From contig JBFLWY010000036.1 in the NCBI GenBank assembly GCA_040757355.1, forward strand, positions 1-26,091: a DNA stretch of 26,091 nt, in the 5' to 3' direction. The position numbers and the translations under genes were made by a program. Shown in pieces: positions 15,497 to 23,485 of this stretch; within the stretch, counting starts at the first letter, position 1; each line of letters begins with the position of its first letter. The stretch is from DTYU01 sp040757355. Lineage in GTDB: Bacteria; Bacillota; Desulfotomaculia; Desulfotomaculales; Ammonificaceae. The notes under the pieces are model-generated. The model saw nothing but the letters and a program-made list of their open reading frames with translations, did not search any database and had not been told where the DNA came from.

Positions 15497-15576
15497 GCCG
15501 GACCAGCAAAAAGCAAAATAAAAAAGTCGTGTGACAATAACCGGCTATTGTGAAAAATGGTGTAATTACTGCTCCG

Positions 15577-15601
15577 AAGAAAAAGGCCAGCGTATCTGGC
15601 C
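15577..15601 (-). terminator. Rho-independent terminator of the arginine unit
   Basis: On the minus strand GGCCAG-ATACG-CTGGCC (15601-15585) forms a six-bp GC-rich hairpin with a five-base loop, followed directly by TTTTTCTT (15584-15577). It lies 38 bases after the stop of the 71-residue gene and is the clearest terminator in the window. Confidence 0.9.
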
Positions 15602-15639
15602 TCAGGGATGGGGGTTATGTTGAGGTGTTACCAGCTCTT

Positions 15640-15855
15640 TTACCTTTCGTCAGTCGGCTTCAGGTTTTGTTTTAAGAACCACTCTTTGACTTTTTCCGGA
15701 TCGCCGTCGCCAAAGAACTCCATTATCTGCTGCTCCTTTATGAGTACTACCCCGCCCTCAAGAGAGCCGATCTCATACCACTTCGTTCCCGGCACCGGGA
15801 CGAACCTGCATCCTGCTGCTTCAAGGACTTCGAAAGCCTTGGCAAGCCTACTCAC
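15640..15855 (-). CDS. Small protein of unknown function (71 residues)
   Basis: I do not recognise this gene. It is short and soluble, with no signal peptide, membrane helix or cysteine pair. The N-terminal SRLAKAFEVLEAAGCRFVPV looks like a helix leading into a strand, followed by PGTKWYEIGSL and GGVVLIKEQQIMEFFG; the C-terminal part (DPEKVKEWFLKQNLKP) looks helical and charged. GTG at 15855 is preceded at eight bases by GGGAGG, which supports real translation. It is the last gene before the terminator of the arginine unit, 89 bases after argH, so it is probably co-transcribed with argH. The role is unknown; a small regulatory or stress protein is only a guess. Confidence 0.72.
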   Translation of the reverse strand: MSRLAKAFEVLEAAGCRFVPVPGTKWYEIGSLEGGVVLIKEQQIMEFFGDGDPEKVKEWFLKQNLKPTDER

Positions 15856-15944
15856 CGGGACGGCCTCCCTTGATTACTGGGCAGGGGTGGTATGTGAAAG
15901 TTATCACTTACACTTCTAATGATACTAAAAAAATTCCTTGCTTG

Positions 15945-17321
15945 TCAATCGTTTTTAAATAAATTTTTAAGGGATGCAATTCTGTCTTGAACCGTCTCAG
16001 GCGCAGGACTCCCCAAAAGTCGCCGCGCCCCCAAAGCCTCTTCAAGCCTAACCGCCTGAAAGACATCGTGGTCGATTGCGGGAGAGAAGCGCCGGTAGTC
16101 ATCCAGCGTAAGGCTTTCAAGCTCTTTCCCGTGTTCGATGCAGTACAGGACGATACCGCCGACTACTTCATGTGCCTCGCGGAAAGGCAGTCCTTTCCGG
16201 ACAAGGTACTCCGCGAGGTCAGTGGCGGTTAAGAAACCGCGGCGGGCAGCAGCGGTCATCCGCTCACGGTTGACCTTAAGGGTTTGCAGCATCGGAATAA
16301 AGACTTCGAGGCAACCTTTTAAGGTGTCCACCGTGTCAAAAAGCAGGGGTTTGTCTTCCTGGAGGTCTTTGTTGTAAGCAAGCGGCAGCCCCTTGAGTAG
16401 AGTCAAAATCCCGGTAAGATTGCCGACCACCCGCCCCGTCTTGCCCCTGCATAGCTCCGCCACATCGGGGTTTTTCTTTTGCGGCATCATACTGGACCCG
16501 GTGGCAAAAGCATCGTCAAGCTCGATAAAACCGAACTGGGGTGTCGCCCACAGGATGATCTCCTCGCAAAACCGGCTGAGGTGGACAAGCGCAAGCGCAG
16601 CCGCAGCACAGAACTCTACCACGAAGTCCCGGTCGCTGACTGCATCCATGCTGTTTTCGCTTACGGCGTCGAAACCCAGTATTTCCGCCACAAACCCCCT
16701 ATCGAGCGGAAAGGTTGTTCCCGCCAGGGCTCCCGCCCCGAGCGGGAGGACGTTCGTTCTCCGGCGGCATTCTTCAAACCGCGTGTCGTCCCTGGTAAAC
16801 ATCTCGTAGTAGGCCAGCAGGTGATGGGCGAAGGTCACCGGCTGCGCCGGCTGCAAATGCGTGAATCCGGGCATCAGCGTTTCCACATGTTCAGCGGCGG
16901 TTTCCACCAGTGCCAGCCGCAACTCCCGCAGCAGTTCCCGCACTGCATCGATCTCGTCCCGCAGGTACAGCCTTAAGTCAGTGGCTACCTGGTCGTTGCG
17001 GCTTCGCCCGGTGTGCAGCTTTTTCCCGACTTCCCCGACCCATTTAAGCAGCAGCGTCTCGACCAGGGAGTGGATATCTTCTTCTCCCGCCGGCTCCACT
17101 TTCCCCGCAGCAAAAGCCTCGTAGATCTTGTCCAGCCCCTTGAGGATGGTTTCCCCCTCAACCTCGGTCAGGACTCCGACCTTTACCAGCATGCTTGCAT
17201 GCGCCCGGCTTCCCGCAATGTCGTAAGGCCAAAGCCGAAAATCAAAGCTCAAGGAGTCTTGAAATGCCCTGACCCGCCGGTCGGTTTTCTTTTCGAAGCG
17301 TCCCCCCCAAAGTGTACCCAA
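15945..17321 (-). CDS. argH: Argininosuccinate lyase ArgH
   Basis: Cleaves argininosuccinate to arginine and fumarate, the last step of the pathway. It has 458 residues, the normal length for the fumarase/aspartase superfamily member. Motifs: WGGRFEKKTD at the start, HTGRSRNDQVATD (103-115), TLMPGFTHLQPAQPV (about 148-162) and the signature GSSMMPQKKNPD (275-286) with the catalytic serine loop. The start is TTG at 17321-17319, giving MGTLWGGRFE, with GGAGG nine bases upstream. It follows argG by 15 bases and so is in the same operon. Confidence 0.97.
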   Translation of the reverse strand: MGTLWGGRFEKKTDRRVRAFQDSLSFDFRLWPYDIAGSRAHASMLVKVGVLTEVEGETILKGLDKIYEAFAAGKVEPAGEEDIHSLVETLLLKWVGEVGKKLHTGRSRNDQVATDLRLYLRDEIDAVRELLRELRLALVETAAEHVETLMPGFTHLQPAQPVTFAHHLLAYYEMFTRDDTRFEECRRRTNVLPLGAGALAGTTFPLDRGFVAEILGFDAVSENSMDAVSDRDFVVEFCAAAALALVHLSRFCEEIILWATPQFGFIELDDAFATGSSMMPQKKNPDVAELCRGKTGRVVGNLTGILTLLKGLPLAYNKDLQEDKPLLFDTVDTLKGCLEVFIPMLQTLKVNRERMTAAARRGFLTATDLAEYLVRKGLPFREAHEVVGGIVLYCIEHGKELESLTLDDYRRFSPAIDHDVFQAVRLEEALGARRLLGSPAPETVQDRIASLKNLFKND

Positions 17322-17336
17322 GTTTATCTTCCTCCT

Positions 17337-18545
17337 TCACTCTTCGGCCTTCATCCTTCCGACAATAGCCCGCACCTTGAGCGGGAGGCCAAAGAGGTTG
17401 ATGAATCCCGCGGCATCCTTCTGGTCATACATCTCGTCCCGTCCGAAGGTAGCCAGGTCCTTCAGGTAGAGAGAATGCGGCGACCAGACACCCGCGGGGG
17501 AGATATTCCCTCTGTAGAGCTTAAGGCGAACCTTCCCGGTTACCGTACGGCATACTGACGCAATAAAAGCATCCAGAGCCTCGCGCAGTGGTGAAAACCA
17601 TAAGCCGTCGTATACGAGTTCCGCGTACTTAAGAGCCACAATTTCTTTAAAGTGGAGCGTCGCCCGGTCAAGTGTCAGCCGCTCGAGTTCCCGAAGGGCG
17701 AAAAAGAGAATCGTTCCTCCGGGTGTCTCGTATACTCCCCGGGACTTCATCCCCACAAGCCGGTTTTCCACCATGTCGACAATGCCGATGCCGTGCCTGC
17801 CGCCGAGGACATTCAGCCGCTCAACCAGGGTCAGCGGGTCCGGCCGGGTGTCTTCAAGCCCAATCGGTGTACCCCCCTCGAAGTGGAGGGTCACGTACGC
17901 GGGTTCATCCGGCGCTTCCTCCGGCGGCACCGTCAACAGGCAAAGGTCCGGCGGGGCTTCATTTCCGGGGTCTTCGAGGTCGCCGCCCTCGTGGCTTAAG
18001 TGCCAGATGTTCCGGTCCATGCTGTAGGGCCGTTCCCTGGTCACCGGTACAGGGATACCGCGGGCAGCCGCGTAGGCAATCGCGTCTTCACGCGAGCGGA
18101 TATCCCACAGCCGCCAAGGGGCGATCACCGCTAAGTCGGGGTCAAGTGCCTTTACGCTCACCTCGAAGCGCACCTGGTCGTTCCCTTTACCGGTGGCTCC
18201 GTGCGCCACCGCTTCCGCACCCTCCCGGTGCGCAACTTCGACCAGCTTTTTGGCGATCAGCGGACGCGCCATTGAGGTCCCAAGAAGGTATCTGCCCTCA
18301 TAAACCGCTCCTGCCCGCAGGGTGGGAAAGACGTAATCCGTTATAAACTCCTCTCTTACGTCCTCGATGTAAACCTTGCCGGCCCCGCTTTTTAACGCCT
18401 TCTCCCTGATAGGTTTAAGTTCCTCTCCTTGTCCGAGATCTGCAACCATGGCGACAACTTCACACCCGAAGTTCTCTTTCAGCCAGGGGATGATGATGGA
18501 AGTATCAAGCCCTCCTGAATAGGCCAGAACCACCTTTTTACTCAT
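17337..18545 (-). CDS. argG: Argininosuccinate synthase ArgG
   Basis: Ligates citrulline and aspartate with ATP. The 402-residue protein has the N-type ATP pyrophosphatase P-loop VLAYSGGLDTS (residues 6-16), GATGKGNDQVRFE for substrate binding, and EDPGNEAPP near the middle. The ATG at 18545 follows AGAGGAGGTGACCT, a strong ribosome site. The 245-base spacer upstream, full of repeats, separates it from argF; no convincing promoter was found there, so it may rely on read-through from argC or on an unrecognised start. Confidence 0.97.
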   Translation of the reverse strand: MSKKVVLAYSGGLDTSIIIPWLKENFGCEVVAMVADLGQGEELKPIREKALKSGAGKVYIEDVREEFITDYVFPTLRAGAVYEGRYLLGTSMARPLIAKKLVEVAHREGAEAVAHGATGKGNDQVRFEVSVKALDPDLAVIAPWRLWDIRSREDAIAYAAARGIPVPVTRERPYSMDRNIWHLSHEGGDLEDPGNEAPPDLCLLTVPPEEAPDEPAYVTLHFEGGTPIGLEDTRPDPLTLVERLNVLGGRHGIGIVDMVENRLVGMKSRGVYETPGGTILFFALRELERLTLDRATLHFKEIVALKYAELVYDGLWFSPLREALDAFIASVCRTVTGKVRLKLYRGNISPAGVWSPHSLYLKDLATFGRDEMYDQKDAAGFINLFGLPLKVRAIVGRMKAEE

Positions 18546-18555
18546 AGGTCACCTC

Positions 18556-18790
18556 CTCTAAGTTCAAACTTATACTGATAGACCTTTAAGGTCACTTCAC
18601 GGTTCGGGCTTGTGCTGACGGACCTTTAAGGTCGGTTCACGGTTCACGGTTTAAAAAGATTTAAAAAAATAACTGTGAACCTTGAACTTCGAACTGACCT
18701 GAAAATCTTTTCAGTTTAAGCTTAAACTTTGAACCTCGAACTGGCCCTAAATCTCGTCAGTTTAAGCTCGAACTTCGAACCGACCCTGAA
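18556..18790. repeat. Complex repeat spacer between argF and argG
   Basis: Non-coding. Two tandem 40-base units (18561-18600 and 18601-18640) share CTTATACTGA or its variant CTTGTGCTGA, then the palindrome GACCTTTAAGGTC. GGTTCACGGTT (about 18640-18650) can pair with AACTGTGAACC (about 18671-18681). A perfect 16-bp palindrome AGTTTAAGCTTAAACT is at 18713-18728. Three partial units starting GAACTGACC, GAACTGGCC and GAACCGACC begin at 18691, 18738 and 18777. Much of the spacer follows a seven-base period (TTGAACT, TCGAACT, ACCTCGA). Confidence 0.75.
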
Positions 18791-19729
18791 TTAAAGCAAA
18801 AGAGCCAATAGCGCCTTTTGCACGTGCAGCCTGTTTTCGGCCTCGTCCCAAGCGCGGCTCGCCGGACCGTCGATTACTTCGTCAGTAACCTCCTCGCCCC
18901 GGTGCGCCGGGAGGCAGTGCAGGAATATGAAGTCCGATTTCGCATGGCTCGTCAGAGCGGTATTGACCTGATACGGCTGGAAAACTCTTATTCTTTCTGG
19001 GTGTTCGGCTTCTTTCCCCATGCTCGCCCAAACATCAGTAACGACCACGTCGGCCCCGCGCACCGCTTCCACGGGGTCTGCAATCACCTTAACCGTACTG
19101 TTCCCGGCAGCCGCCTTTGCCGCATTTATAATCTCCTGGTGCGGCTCATAGCCGGACGGGCACGCCACAACGATATCGATCCCTACCCGGGGACAAGCCA
19201 GGAGAAGCGAGTGGCAGACGTTGTTTCCATCCCCGACATAAGCGAGTTTTAAGCCTTCAAACCGCCCCTTTGCCTCCCATATGGTCATAAGGTCGGCCAT
19301 TATTTGGCAGGGATGTTCCCAGTCTGTAAGGCCGTTAATAACAGGTACTGTCGCGCCGGCCGCCAGAATTTCCACGTCTTGCTGGCTGAATGTCCGTATC
19401 ATTATGCCATCCACGTAGCGGGAGAGCACCCGCGCCGTATCAGAGATGGTCTCGCCCCGGCCAAGCTGCAATTCCTGGGCGCTTAAAAAGAGGGCGTTCC
19501 CCCCCAACTCGTACATTCCCACTTCAAAAGACACCCGCGTACGGGTTGACGGCTTTTGAAAAATCATTGCCAGGGTTTTTCCGCTGCAGAAGGCATGAGG
19601 ATCACCCCTGCGCTTAGCTTCCTTGATCTCCCGGGCAAAACCGATTACCGCCGTGATTTCCTCGCCCGTAACATCGTTGATCGACAGGAAGTCCCTGCCG
19701 TTAAACAGTTTCCTTAACGAAGCATACAC
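18791..19729 (-). CDS. argF: Ornithine carbamoyltransferase ArgF
   Basis: Makes citrulline from ornithine and carbamoyl phosphate. It has 312 residues. The carbamoyl-phosphate site KPSTRTRVSFE is at 59-69 and HPCQIMAD at 139-146. The ornithine-binding DVWASMG loop is at 232-238, and HCLPAHRGEEVTDEV starts at 271. These features separate it from aspartate carbamoyltransferase. GTG at 19729 is separated by one base from the argD stop, with AGGAGG inside the end of argD, so the two are translationally coupled. Confidence 0.97.
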   Translation of the reverse strand: MYASLRKLFNGRDFLSINDVTGEEITAVIGFAREIKEAKRRGDPHAFCSGKTLAMIFQKPSTRTRVSFEVGMYELGGNALFLSAQELQLGRGETISDTARVLSRYVDGIMIRTFSQQDVEILAAGATVPVINGLTDWEHPCQIMADLMTIWEAKGRFEGLKLAYVGDGNNVCHSLLLACPRVGIDIVVACPSGYEPHQEIINAAKAAAGNSTVKVIADPVEAVRGADVVVTDVWASMGKEAEHPERIRVFQPYQVNTALTSHAKSDFIFLHCLPAHRGEEVTDEVIDGPASRAWDEAENRLHVQKALLALLL

Positions 19730-19730
19730 G

Positions 19731-20966
19731 TTAGCCCTCCTTGCTTTTACCGGCCGTAGCCAGCATTGCTTCTCTTAAAACCTCAACTGCTTTGTCAACA
19801 TCTGCTTTAGTGATGGTGAGAGGCGGAACAAACCGCAGGGTATCGTCTTTCATCGCGTTCACGATAAGCCCTCTTTCCTGGCAAGCAGCCGCCAGAGGCT
19901 TCGCGGGAATCTTCACCATCAGGCCGAGCATTAACCCTATACCCCTGACCTCGCCGGCAAGGCCGGTTTCTCTTCCCAGGTCGGCCAGGCGCTCCTTCAG
20001 ATAGGCACCGGTCTGAAACGCATTATCGATCAGCCCTTCCTCTTCCAACGCTTTCATTGCTGCGAGAGCAGCAGCCGCCGCCAGTGGGTTTCCGCCGAAA
20101 GTGGAAGCATGGTCGCCGGGGCTGAAACCGGATGCCACCTCGGCACTCGCAAGCATCGCGCCGATAGGGAAGCCCCCTCCAAGAGCCTTCGCCAGGCAGG
20201 CGATATCGGATTCTACCCCGTAGTGCTCCTGGGCCAAAAGCCGTCCGGTCCGTCCCAGGCCGCACTGAATCTCGTCAAAAATCAGGACTGTTCCTCTCTC
20301 CCGGGTAATTTCCCGCGCGGCGCGTAAAAACTCCGCCGAGGCGGGGTAAATTCCCCCTTCACCCTGTACCGGTTCAAGCAAAACGGCCGCCGTTTTTTCC
20401 CCCACCGCATCTCTTAAAGCCACGGCGTCGTTAAACGGGATGTACACAAAACCGGGCAACATGGGTTCGAAACCTTGATGGTACTTGGGTTGGCCCGTTG
20501 CGGTAATCGCTCCGTACGTCCTCCCGTGAAACGAGTTTTCCGCCGTCACGATCTCACAGCGGCCGGCGCCCCATTTCTTCTTTGCGTATTTACGGGCAAG
20601 CTTCAGTGCCGCCTCGATGGCCTCCGCCCCGCTGTTGCAGAAAAACACCTGGTCAAAAGAAGTGTGCTCCACCAGCCATTTTGCCAGTTCTACCTGTGGT
20701 ATGCTATAGTATAGATTCGAGCAGTGCATCAGAACGCCTGCTTGCTCCCGAATAGCCGCCACTACCTTCGGGTGGCAGTGCCCGAGGGAATTCACGGCAA
20801 GGCCCGCTACAAAATCCAGATACTCCCTGCCGTCAGCATCCCGGACCCGTGCCCCCTCCCCTTCCACCAACACCAGCGGCACCCGTCCGTATGTCTTTAT
20901 GATATACTTCTCGGCCTGTGCTACAATCTTCGCGGAGGTTAAACCCCTAAGATTTTCAGCCTTCAT
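19731..20966 (-). CDS. argD: Acetylornithine aminotransferase ArgD
   Basis: A class III PLP aminotransferase that converts N-acetylglutamate semialdehyde to N-acetylornithine. It has 411 residues. NSGAEAIEAALKLARKY (111-127) binds phosphate, LIFDEIQCGLGRTG (228-241) holds the cofactor aspartate, and K260 in CLAKALGGGFPIGA is the Schiff-base lysine; HASTFGGNPLAAAA completes the site. The start is ATG at 20966 with AGGTGG upstream, 17 bases after argB. Related ornithine or succinylornithine aminotransferases share these motifs; operon context decides the call. Confidence 0.95.
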   Translation of the reverse strand: MKAENLRGLTSAKIVAQAEKYIIKTYGRVPLVLVEGEGARVRDADGREYLDFVAGLAVNSLGHCHPKVVAAIREQAGVLMHCSNLYYSIPQVELAKWLVEHTSFDQVFFCNSGAEAIEAALKLARKYAKKKWGAGRCEIVTAENSFHGRTYGAITATGQPKYHQGFEPMLPGFVYIPFNDAVALRDAVGEKTAAVLLEPVQGEGGIYPASAEFLRAAREITRERGTVLIFDEIQCGLGRTGRLLAQEHYGVESDIACLAKALGGGFPIGAMLASAEVASGFSPGDHASTFGGNPLAAAAALAAMKALEEEGLIDNAFQTGAYLKERLADLGRETGLAGEVRGIGLMLGLMVKIPAKPLAAACQERGLIVNAMKDDTLRFVPPLTITKADVDKAVEVLREAMLATAGKSKEG

Positions 20967-20983
20967 TCTTCCACCTCTATCCT

Positions 20984-21871
20984 TTAAGGTACTACCATCG
21001 TCCCTACACCCTCATCCGTAAACACCTCGAGCAGAATCGCATGCATCACTCTGCCGTCGAGGATGTGCGTGCTCCTTACCCCGCCTCTAAGAGCGGCTTC
21101 GCAGCATTCAAGCTTCGGGATCATGCCGCCGGAAATCTTGCCCGATGCAATCAGACCCGATATTTCACCGATTTTAATTACCGAAATTACTGAACTCCTG
21201 TCTTCCGGCTCGCTCATAATTCCTTCAACATCCGTCAAGATAATCAGTTTATCAGCCTTAAGGGCTTCGGCGATTTTGCCTGCTACGGTATCGGCGTTGA
21301 TGTTGTACCCTTTCCCATCGGTGCCGAGGCCGACCGGTGAAACCACGGGAATGTACCCCTGCTGAATCACGCTTGCAAGAAGGTCCGGGTTAACCTGTGT
21401 TATCCTGCCGACGTAACCGATATCCTGTACCACCTCTGCTCCGTCCGCACGTTTAACGACTCCCGGCTTCTTTTCCGCCATTACCAGGTTAGCGTCCTTT
21501 CCGCAAAGGCCTACCGCCCTCCCGCCAAGCCGGTTGATCAGAGCGGTGATCTCTTTGTTCAAACGGCCCAGGACCATCTCTACAACCTCCATCGTTTCGG
21601 CATCCGTAACCCGGAGGCCGTTGACGAATGACGTCTCCTTCCCTAAACGCTTCAGCATCTTCGAAATGTCCGGGCCACCGCCGTGAACAACCACCGGGTG
21701 CATGCCTACGTACTTCATGAGCACCAGGTCGGTCATCACAGCCTGCTTCAGGTCGCAGTCAATCATGGCGTGCCCGCCGTATTTAACCACGATAATTTTT
21801 CCGTAGAATTTCTTGATGTACGGCAAAGCTTCGACCAGAATGCCCGCCTTTTCAATCGCTGTCAAAACCAT
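20984..21871 (-). CDS. argB: Acetylglutamate kinase ArgB
   Basis: Phosphorylates N-acetylglutamate, typically the arginine-feedback step in organisms that use the acetyl-cycling pathway. At 295 residues it has the amino-acid-kinase fold: IIVVKYGGHAM (glycine-rich phosphate site), VVVHGGGPDISKML (acetylglutamate site), and NINADTVAGKIAEALKADKL with ILTDVEGI in the ATP part. An N-terminal helix before the kinase core (residues 1-20, with ALPYIKKF) is a feature of hexameric, arginine-inhibited enzymes, so feedback control is plausible. ATG at 21871 is preceded by GAGAAGAG. The spacer upstream is a long foldback repeat. Confidence 0.96.
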   Translation of the reverse strand: MVLTAIEKAGILVEALPYIKKFYGKIIVVKYGGHAMIDCDLKQAVMTDLVLMKYVGMHPVVVHGGGPDISKMLKRLGKETSFVNGLRVTDAETMEVVEMVLGRLNKEITALINRLGGRAVGLCGKDANLVMAEKKPGVVKRADGAEVVQDIGYVGRITQVNPDLLASVIQQGYIPVVSPVGLGTDGKGYNINADTVAGKIAEALKADKLIILTDVEGIMSEPEDRSSVISVIKIGEISGLIASGKISGGMIPKLECCEAALRGGVRSTHILDGRVMHAILLEVFTDEGVGTMVVP

Positions 21872-21889
21872 CTCTTCTCACCCGCAACA

Positions 21890-22137
21890 ATTTAGAATCC
21901 AGAATTCAGAATACAGAATCCGGAATAGTCCCAACAGCCCCCGCTGTCAGGTGCAGCGCTTTGTTAGAATTTCATTTTTATTTTCTCACCCAAAGCCACA
22001 AAGTCACAAAGATTTACTCTATTTCCACATGGAGTATTACTTTACCCGACTTTATTTTCGTTCATTATTCTTTGAGTCTTCGTGTATTTGTGTGATTATT
22101 TTTTATTTACTGAATTCTGACTCCTGACTCCCGGCTC
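21890..22137. repeat. Nested foldback repeat between argJ and argB
   Basis: A non-coding spacer with two layers of inverted short repeats. Outer: heptads AGAATCC AGAATTC then AGAATAC and AGAATCC (21894-21921) face GAATTCT GACTCCT then GACTCCC (22112-22132), including the exact 10-bp pair CAGAATTCAG (21900-21909) and CTGAATTCTG (22110-22119). Inner: CCAAAGCCACAAAGTCACAA (from 21990) faces CTTTGAGTCTTCGTGTATTT (from 22070). The centre is AT-rich. No open reading frame or promoter is supported. Confidence 0.75.
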
Positions 22138-23337
22138 CTAAGTCCGGTAACTCGCGTTGATGCGCACGTAATCGTAAGTCAGGTCGCAACCCCAGGCTGT
22201 GGCCATACCAGTGCCTTCTTTAAGGTCCACAGTAATTACTACCGGGTCCTGCTCAAGTTCCGCCGAAGCACGCTCCTCTGAAAACGGCAGCCCTGCACCG
22301 TCCGCCGCCACCTGTTCCAAACCAAGAAAAATGTCCACTTTCTCTGGGTCAAAAGAGGCCCCGGAGTACCCGGCTGCGCATAAAATCCTTCCCCAGTTGG
22401 CGTCTCGGCCGAAAACCGCCGACTTCACCAGGTTCGAGGCGGCAATGGCCCGCGCCGCCTTGCGTGCGTCCGCAACTGAACTTGCCCCTTTGACGCAAAC
22501 TTCGATCAGCCTGGTGGCCCCTTCGCCGTCCCGCGCAACCTTCTTAGCCAGTTGAACGGCAACAGCCGTAAGTGCCGCCACAAATCTTTCATAGTCCGGC
22601 CCCTCGCCGGTGATTTCGGCATTTCCGGCCCGGCCGTTTGCCATAACCACCACCATATCGTTGGTGCTGGTATCCCCGTCCACCGTAATCATGTTGAAAG
22701 AAGCGTCGACCGCACTTTTTAATGCCCGGCGCAAAAGCCCGGGCCCCACCGCTGCATCGGTGGTAAGAAAGGCCATCATCGTCGCCATATTAGGGTGAAT
22801 CATCCCTGAGCCCTTGGCCATCCCTCCCACAGCGCACTCATTCCCGCCCACGGAAAACCGGACGGCTGCCTCCTTCACCACGGTGTCCGTGGTCATGATT
22901 GCTTCCGCTGCAGCTAAGTGACCCGTACCGTCCAGTGCTTCGGCAGCCGCAGGCAGCGCCTCCTCTATTTTTATAACCGGCAGGCGCTGTCCGATTACCC
23001 CCGTAGAGCCGACCAGGACTCGTTCTTCCGGAATCTTTAAGGCCCTTGCTGCCGCACGCGCCATAGCCAGTGCGTCTGCGTATCCTTCCGGTCCGGTGCA
23101 GGCGTTGGCGTTACCGCTGTTGATCACCACAGCCTGTGCGACGCCTTTCTCCAACCTTTCGGCGGTGATAACAAGCGGTGCCGCCTTCACCCTATTGGTC
23201 GTGAAAACCCCCGCCGCGGCCGCCGGTACTTCGCTGTAAAGGAGCGCCAGGTCCTTTTTGCTCTTTTTGATTCCAGCCGCCACCCCGCTCGCCTTAAAAC
23301 CGGCGGGAGCGGTTACGCCGCCTTCAATCCACTGCAT
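22138..23337 (-). CDS. argJ: Glutamate N-acetyltransferase / ornithine acetyltransferase ArgJ
   Basis: Recycles the acetyl group from N-acetylornithine to glutamate; bifunctional forms also use acetyl-CoA. The protein is 399 residues from ATG 23337-23335 (MQWIEGGVTAPAGFKASGVA), chosen because GGAGGG lies ten bases upstream; an in-frame TTG six codons earlier overlaps that ribosome site. The Ntn-type self-cleavage motif GMIHPNMATMMAFLTTDA is present, with the nucleophile T186. Residues before it form the alpha chain and those after it the beta chain. NSGNANACTG and the C-terminal WGCDLTYDYVRINASYRT also fit. No separate argA is in the window, so bifunctionality is possible but not provable here. 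Confidence 0.96.
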   Translation of the reverse strand: MQWIEGGVTAPAGFKASGVAAGIKKSKKDLALLYSEVPAAAAGVFTTNRVKAAPLVITAERLEKGVAQAVVINSGNANACTGPEGYADALAMARAAARALKIPEERVLVGSTGVIGQRLPVIKIEEALPAAAEALDGTGHLAAAEAIMTTDTVVKEAAVRFSVGGNECAVGGMAKGSGMIHPNMATMMAFLTTDAAVGPGLLRRALKSAVDASFNMITVDGDTSTNDMVVVMANGRAGNAEITGEGPDYERFVAALTAVAVQLAKKVARDGEGATRLIEVCVKGASSVADARKAARAIAASNLVKSAVFGRDANWGRILCAAGYSGASFDPEKVDIFLGLEQVAADGAGLPFSEERASAELEQDPVVITVDLKEGTGMATAWGCDLTYDYVRINASYRT

Positions 23338-23357
23338 GAAACGCTTTCCCTCCAAAA

Positions 23358-23476
23358 CGGTTCAAAGTTATATAGTTCGAAGTTCGACGTTAACAAAGCA
23401 GAATTCAGGAGTCAAATTAATCGAATATTCCCTTTTTCTGGATTACGACTTCTGAATTCTGGCTTCTGAATTCCAT
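23358..23476. repeat. Hairpin of heptad repeats between argC and argJ
   Basis: CAGAATTCAGGAGTC (23399-23413) pairs with GACTTCTGAATTCTG (23447-23461) with a single mismatch round a 33-base loop. The arms are heptads of the type GAATTCT/GGCTTCT. Next to it are GTTCAAA GTTATAT then AGTTCGA AGTTCGA and CGTTAAC (23360-23394). The CAGAATTCAG/CTGAATTCTG core is the same as in the argJ-argB spacer. Confidence 0.8.
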
Positions 23477-23485
23477 ACCCGGAAG

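Noticed and set aside
18556..18790. A CRISPR-like array
   Set aside because: The units are degenerate, adjacent without unique spacers of constant length, and no cas gene is present.
18546..18790. A sigma-A promoter for argG
   Set aside because: No -35/-10 pair with acceptable spacing was found; TATAAG in the repeat has no matching -35.
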